A stretch of DNA of 36,742 nucleotides from Peribacillus alkalitolerans (GTDB lineage Bacteria > Bacillota > Bacilli > Bacillales > DSM-1321), in NCBI RefSeq assembly GCF_010882125.1, contig NZ_JAAGVZ010000027.1, positions 1-36,742 of the forward strand. The letters are read 5' to 3'. The notes below the pieces were generated by a model, which did no database searches, was not told the origin of the DNA, and worked only from the letters and a program-made list of their open reading frames with translations. The position numbers were made by a program, and so were the translations under genes. Of the stretch, positions 33,232-36,742 are shown in pieces. Each line of letters opens with the position of its first letter. Position 1 is the first letter of the stretch.

Positions 33232-33384
33232 ATGGGCTTGGAAACGACTATGAAGATCAAATAATCGTTATTTAGAAGGAAAAATAACAGTATCGATATC
33301 AATCAGAAAACGGTAGAACACTAGGGGATTTATCCAGATTAATGCCATATTAAATGGAAGTTAACATCAATAAGGGGGATTTAC

Positions 33385-33834
33385 TTGAATTTTAGTACTA
33401 AACGTTTAAATATCATCGCTTGTACCCAAGAGAATACAGCAAACGTCAACAATCAATATAAACTCGGACCACATATAGATATGCACCTAAAAGAATTAAC
33501 ATTGAATCCTACAACTTTAGGTTGGGGTGTGTGGTTAGTCTTACTTAAAGATACGAATCAAGTAATTGGAGACATTGGGTTTAAAGGAAAGCCTGATCAT
33601 CAAGGGAAAGTTGAAATCGGATATGGGATTGCACCTACTTCACAGCGAAATGGTTATGCAACGGAAGCTGTTAATGGATTGATTCATCATGCTTTTTCAA
33701 CAGGGAAAGTGGTTAAAGTGGTAGCAGAGTGCTTAAAAGATAATATTGCCTCCATTAAAGTATTAGAAAAAGTAGGTATGACAAGAACTGGTGCTGACGA
33801 TGAATTGCTTTATTGGGAGACTATGAACCATTGA
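33385..33834 (+). CDS. GNAT N-acetyltransferase (RimJ/RimL-like, short)
   Basis: A 149-residue acetyltransferase. FSTKRLNIIACTQENTANV is the N-terminal strand/helix, WGVWLVLLKDTNQVIGDIGFKGKPDHQGKVEIGYGIAPTSQRNGYATEAVNGLIHHAF holds motif A with the RNGYATEA acetyl-CoA loop, and VAECLKDNIASIKVLEKVGM is motif B. The substrate is unknown. The start is TTG, with AAGGGGGAT upstream and no nearby ATG. Confidence 0.85.
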   Translation: MNFSTKRLNIIACTQENTANVNNQYKLGPHIDMHLKELTLNPTTLGWGVWLVLLKDTNQVIGDIGFKGKPDHQGKVEIGYGIAPTSQRNGYATEAVNGLIHHAFSTGKVVKVVAECLKDNIASIKVLEKVGMTRTGADDELLYWETMNH

Positions 33835-34223
33835 ACCGCATGGAAATTAACTATCGCCCATAAAGCGGACAATAATAAAACCAGAAAGAATTAGACAGTT
33901 AACAAATGACTCCGGAATTGTATAATTTCTTCTTTTAAACAAATAATGCCATCTGAGAATCGCTTTCTTATTCTAGTGAAGGGGCAGGATTCTGGAAAAA
34001 GAGCTTCCTATATTTAATACACAAAAGGGCAAGATTGTAGCATAACATCTTCATTGACTGGGATTGTCAGGGGAGTTGTTTTATTATTAAACAAATCAAA
34101 AAAATAAATTAAAGGAGTGAGGGATTGGTTATCTGTTTTGAGAAACCGACCGGCCACTTTGATATTGGTTTAGCTATTCCTAATATTTGGATATTAATAA
34201 CTTGAGGTGAGGGGTGAAAGCAA
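33835..34223. other. Gap with only a doubtful short frame
   Basis: AAAGGAGTGAGGGA followed by TTG 34125 opens a 26-codon frame ending at 34205, just before the DinB-like gene. The product (starting MVICFEKPTGHFDIG) matches nothing I know. It could be a leader peptide or the remnant of a lost gene. Nothing else is recognised. Confidence 0.3.
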
Positions 34224-34760
34224 ATGAACCTAGAACTGATGGATATTTTCCGCATGGAATATGACTTTATTTGGGATACTGAGACCTGGTTTTTACCTTT
34301 AGAATCTGCTCTTGAGGGTTTAAATTCCACGGATGCAAGCTGGCAACCCCCTGGAGGAGGGAATACAATTTGGCAAACTGTGAACCATCTAAATTATTAC
34401 AACGCCCTACTTGTTAGACAAATCACTGATACTACTCCAAGAAAAAAGGCATCTAATAACAAGGCTACATTTGGAGATATCGGGGAACCAACAAATTCTA
34501 AATGGAAGACAGTCTTGGCAGAGAATACATTTGGAGATATCGGTGACCCAGCAGATTCTGAAAAATGGAAGGCAGTCTTGGCAGAAACACGCCAAATTTG
34601 TGAAAAATTGCGTAAATCACTGGCACAAGTTAATGACAGTCAGCTTGAAGAGGAACTTGTTGGAAGTTTGGCTCGTCAAATTTTGCACAATGTATACCAT
34701 ATAGGGCAAATTGTATTAATTCGCAAACAACAAGGCTCTTGGCCAAAGGAGCGAGAATAA
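34224..34760 (+). CDS. DinB-family protein with an internal tandem duplication
   Basis: A 178-residue four-helix-bundle DinB/YfiT-like protein. The putative metal-binding histidines are H55 (WQTVNHLNYYNALLVR), H155 and H159 (ILHNVYHIGQIVLIRK). Members are metal-dependent thiol transferases or unknown; the activity here is open. Between helices, residues 82-101 and 102-122 are near-identical 20/21-residue repeats (TFGDIGEPTNSKWKTVLAE, TFGDIGDPADSEKWKAVLAE), whereas typical family members have one. The ATG is preceded by AGGTGAGGGGTG at slightly long spacing. Confidence 0.85.
   Translation: MNLELMDIFRMEYDFIWDTETWFLPLESALEGLNSTDASWQPPGGGNTIWQTVNHLNYYNALLVRQITDTTPRKKASNNKATFGDIGEPTNSKWKTVLAENTFGDIGDPADSEKWKAVLAETRQICEKLRKSLAQVNDSQLEEELVGSLARQILHNVYHIGQIVLIRKQQGSWPKERE
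34467..34589 (+). repeat. In-frame 60/63-bp tandem duplication inside the DinB-like gene
   Basis: The DNA at 34467-34526 is repeated at 34527-34589 with scattered base changes and one added codon (GAA). The reading frame is kept. The divergence shows that the duplication is not brand-new. Confidence 0.9.
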
Positions 34761-34918
34761 TTTGTATATTCTGTTATAGGGCGCAATTCTAAAGTATTGG
34801 ATTGCGCTCGTTATTCCATTATAGGGGGCAAGAACTGAAGATCAGACCTGTCATTAAGGCAGCTTTTCTTAATGTGCGAAGGGACAGTATTAATAAATAG
34901 TCTTTAGGAATAAATTTA

Positions 34919-35773
34919 CTATAAATTGTTTATTTGCCTCCAAGTACGAACTAGTCCTTTTACTATTGTTTCAATTACCTTTTCATCTGTTAAATAAGCA
35001 GAGTGAGCCAATGGATTCCAATTTGTTAATATACCGCCTACATTAACTTCTATATCTTTATTCACTGCGTTTTTATAGTTTTTATCAACTTCCCTAAGCG
35101 GATACCCCAAAATATCGTCCTTATCAAAAAAATTAATCCATTCACCATTTAGACCTGGATAGTATTCACTTAAGTTTTGAGAAGGAATATCTATAGGTCG
35201 ATCAAAATTATGATAACGTAAACTCCACAGCGGGAGTGTTGTGCCTAAAGTGTAGAATAGAGTTAAGGTTTTTCCAAGTTCTATAGGTGAATGATCCCTT
35301 GATAAAGAACCTCCAACTTGACCTTTATATTGTAAATCATAAAAATAATTACTTGCAACCACAGAACCTAAACTATGAGAAATAACACAAAGCGGGGCAT
35401 GCTCGCCTGCTTTCATGGATAGAGATTGTAGTCCATCAGCAATCTTTTTATGTACTCGTCCATAATTATGCTGATCAGTTTCTACTGGCTGGTATGCGAC
35501 TGCGTCTCCTAGATAATGAATAACAAATTTTCTTAGATTATGGAAGTTTAAATTATTATTTGAATGTAATTTACGAAATAGTTGTTCTTCCTTTTCAGCA
35601 AAAATTTCTGCCCAGAATATAGGTTGGATAATTAAGTAAGAAGAGGGATTTGCAATTATCCCTTCTAATTTCCGATCAAACTCCCTTTTAATTAACTTTA
35701 TTCCATCTTTAGCAAATTCCTCTGTTTGATTGCCCATTCCATGGACAATAGCTACGGCTATTTTTTTTTCCAT
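34919..35773 (-). CDS. Alpha/beta-hydrolase-like protein
   Basis: A 284-residue cytoplasmic protein with an alpha/beta-hydrolase layout: IAVAIVHGMGNQ at the N-terminus (oxyanion HG), the nucleophile elbow VISHSLGSVVASN (GxSxG with Ser replacing the first Gly), an aspartate candidate in NFFDKDDILGYPL, and a C-terminal histidine in NPLAHSAYL. Esterase or lipase-like activity is plausible; the substrate is unknown. Some databases carry relatives under the misleading label 'chemotaxis protein'. AGGAGG precedes the ATG. No clear terminator downstream; only weak hairpins near 34780-34870. Confidence 0.8.
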   Translation of the reverse strand: MEKKIAVAIVHGMGNQTEEFAKDGIKLIKREFDRKLEGIIANPSSYLIIQPIFWAEIFAEKEEQLFRKLHSNNNLNFHNLRKFVIHYLGDAVAYQPVETDQHNYGRVHKKIADGLQSLSMKAGEHAPLCVISHSLGSVVASNYFYDLQYKGQVGGSLSRDHSPIELGKTLTLFYTLGTTLPLWSLRYHNFDRPIDIPSQNLSEYYPGLNGEWINFFDKDDILGYPLREVDKNYKNAVNKDIEVNVGGILTNWNPLAHSAYLTDEKVIETIVKGLVRTWRQINNL

Positions 35774-36013
35774 TTTTCCTCCTAGTTAATACCATCTTAA
35801 CAAATGGTTTGTGCTTTTATGTTTTATCATCTTTTATATCATTAAGAAATCCATTTCCCAGGTAAGCGCAGATTCTTACAAATATTCTATTTTTTGTGTC
35901 ACAATAAAAGGCAAACACCAATAATCTGGAGGAAATTGCCTGTATATGTCGAACTATTTTCATTATAGACCTTAAATTATTCCATTAAAATAAGTTTAAA
36001 AGAAGAGGCCATT

Positions 36014-36334
36014 ATGACACCGATACAAGCATGGAATATTATTATCAGTAGATTAGAGGGTAAGATAGTTGAATTACCTACGGTTCCAAAAACCAAAAAA
36101 TCTCCTGTATGGTTTTCATCTACTACAGATGGAAAAACTATATTTATTAACAAAGCCATTGATCATTCTCCCTCTAGCAAGATTTCTGTACAAAGAAAAT
36201 TAGAATATAATACATTCCAAAAAGTGTATCCTCTTTTTCTAAGACGTGAAAGCGGTGAGGCTGTTAGTACAGAAGTAACAGCAGTAACTGTAAATCAAGT
36301 TTATTATTTTTCTCTAATAAAACATTTCTGTTAA
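36014..36334 (+). CDS. Unrecognised 106-residue protein
   Basis: A small basic soluble protein opening MTPIQAWNIIISRLEGKIVELP and including SPVWFSSTTDGKTIFINKAID, FQKVYPLFLRRESGEAVS and VNQVYYFSLIKHF. It looks like a genuine single-domain protein with an alpha/beta pattern, perhaps nucleic-acid-binding because of its aromatic and basic content, but I know no family. AGAAGAGG lies before the ATG at usable spacing. It stands alone between the hydrolase gene and the intron/IS junction. Confidence 0.6.
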   Translation: MTPIQAWNIIISRLEGKIVELPTVPKTKKSPVWFSSTTDGKTIFINKAIDHSPSSKISVQRKLEYNTFQKVYPLFLRRESGEAVSTEVTAVTVNQVYYFSLIKHFC

Positions 36335-36640
36335 AAGATGATATTCTATTATATTGTTCTTAAAGGATCAAAATAATAATAGTTCTAATAACATCGTGAA
36401 GAAGATGATTGCATGGCAGTTCGGTTTAAAACGTACCGTTTCCATGTATCATATGGTCCAGAATCACTCTTTGAACGAGTGAAGTATAAAGTACCAAGGT
36501 CGTCACTCAAGAGTTGATGATTAAATCGAATTGGATTAGTTGGGGCACCGTATGCGATGAAAGTCGCATGTACGGTGCTAACAGGCGGAAAAGGGAGCGA
36601 TAACGTCAAACCCTTACCTATCTGAATAGTAACGAAAAAG
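36335..36640 (+). mobile_element. 3' relic of a group II intron
   Basis: At 36545-36578 there is a 34-nucleotide hairpin with the exact architecture of group II intron domain V: an 8-bp lower stem, a two-base bulge (TG), a 5-bp upper stem and a GAAA tetraloop closed by a T-G pair. Downstream AAGGG...CCCTT and the ending TTACCTATC (36616-36624 region) fit domain VI and the intron 3' end. No reverse transcriptase/maturase frame is found upstream, and the 5' start is not recognised, so this is a truncated or ORF-less remnant; its left limit is uncertain. Confidence 0.65.
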
Positions 36641-36648
36641 CCCAATTT

Positions 36649-36742
36649 TGGACTTAACCCCGTCAAGTAGACAGCTCTAAAAAAGACTATGCAGCCATCG
36701 TGATTCGATACTCAATCGGAGCACGATGGTTTAGTCGTTTTT
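36649..36742 (-). mobile_element. End of an IS3-family insertion sequence (partial)
   Basis: TGGACTTAACCCCGTCAAGTAGACA needs splitting to describe: it runs 36649-36673, starts TGGACTTAACC and ends CAAGTAGACA, a TG...CA terminal inverted repeat of the IS3 kind read outward. The transposase C-terminus lies just inside. The element continues beyond the window, so its other end and target duplication cannot be seen. Confidence 0.65.
36687..36742 (-). CDS. IS3-family transposase, C-terminal end (partial)
   Basis: The minus strand entering from the window edge reads KRLNHRAPIEYRITMAA and a stop. The (N/K)-x-x-(S/A)-P-(I/V)-E-Y-R motif close to the C-terminus is typical of IS3-group orfB transposases (DDE integrase core). 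Only 17 codons are present; the rest lies outside the window. Confidence 0.7.
   Translation of the reverse strand, partial: KRLNHRAPIEYRITMAA

Noticed and set aside
35947-35953. TGTCGAA, a Spo0A-box match upstream of the 36014 gene
   Set aside because: A seven-base motif is expected about four times by chance on both strands of this window and no fitting promoter was found.

Overview
The window looks like a chromosomal contig end from a spore-forming, low-GC Gram-positive bacterium of the Bacillaceae. The evidence is AT-rich codon use, strong AGGAGG-type ribosome binding sites with frequent TTG/GTG starts, T-rich intrinsic terminators, and relatives of Bacillus genes (khtT-khtU, ydbM, msrA, yfkH/YihY, an L-box lysine-type permease like yvsH). 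No tRNA, rRNA or CRISPR array was seen. The right end runs into an IS3-type transposase, a typical contig break.

Layout. 1-3.2 kb: a two-gene minus-strand unit (acyl-CoA synthetase, DJ-1/PfpI-like protein) and a 42-residue His/Lys/Cys-rich peptide gene. 3.5-6.2 kb: a core-only tyrosine recombinase with altered catalytic residues, then the potassium/proton antiporter pair khtT-khtU. 6.3-12.3 kb: accessory genes (SnoaL-like, two GNATs, a gamma-SASP-like peptide, LysR with a divergent EamA exporter, YihY/BrkB) plus a GC-rich structured repeat. 12.3-13.0 kb: a three-copy tandem array with a ~150-bp period, followed by a compact micro-gene whose promoter holds a LexA-type box. 13.0-16.2 kb: DUF3900-like gene, ydbM-like acyl-CoA dehydrogenase, msrA, and a nucleotidyltransferase remnant.

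16.3-26.8 kb is the centrepiece: two convergent Crp/Fnr-type regulators, then a plus-strand catabolic cluster. It contains an HpaB-type flavin monooxygenase (best guess: anthranilate 3-monooxygenase), a wrecked flavin-reductase pseudogene, and eight intact genes for 3-hydroxyanthranilate meta-cleavage. These are 3-HAA dioxygenase, ACMS decarboxylase, 2-aminomuconate deaminase (RidA family), 2-aminomuconate semialdehyde dehydrogenase, 2-oxopent-4-enoate hydratase, acylating acetaldehyde dehydrogenase, 4-hydroxy-2-oxovalerate aldolase and 4-oxalocrotonate decarboxylase. Together they would convert 3-hydroxyanthranilate to pyruvate and acetyl-CoA. Loss of the neighbouring reductase means the monooxygenase must borrow reduced flavin from elsewhere or is idle.

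27.2-36.7 kb: a PPOX-type flavoprotein, a SIMPL-domain protein, a small acidic protein, a lysine riboswitch controlling a basic amino acid permease that ends in a (TAAA)12 microsatellite, an S41 peptidase flanked by a broken and an intact copy of a RibD/DHFR-like gene, a GNAT, a DinB-like protein with an internal 20-residue duplication, an alpha/beta hydrolase, an unrecognised 106-residue protein, and finally a group II intron 3' relic next to the end of an IS3-family element.
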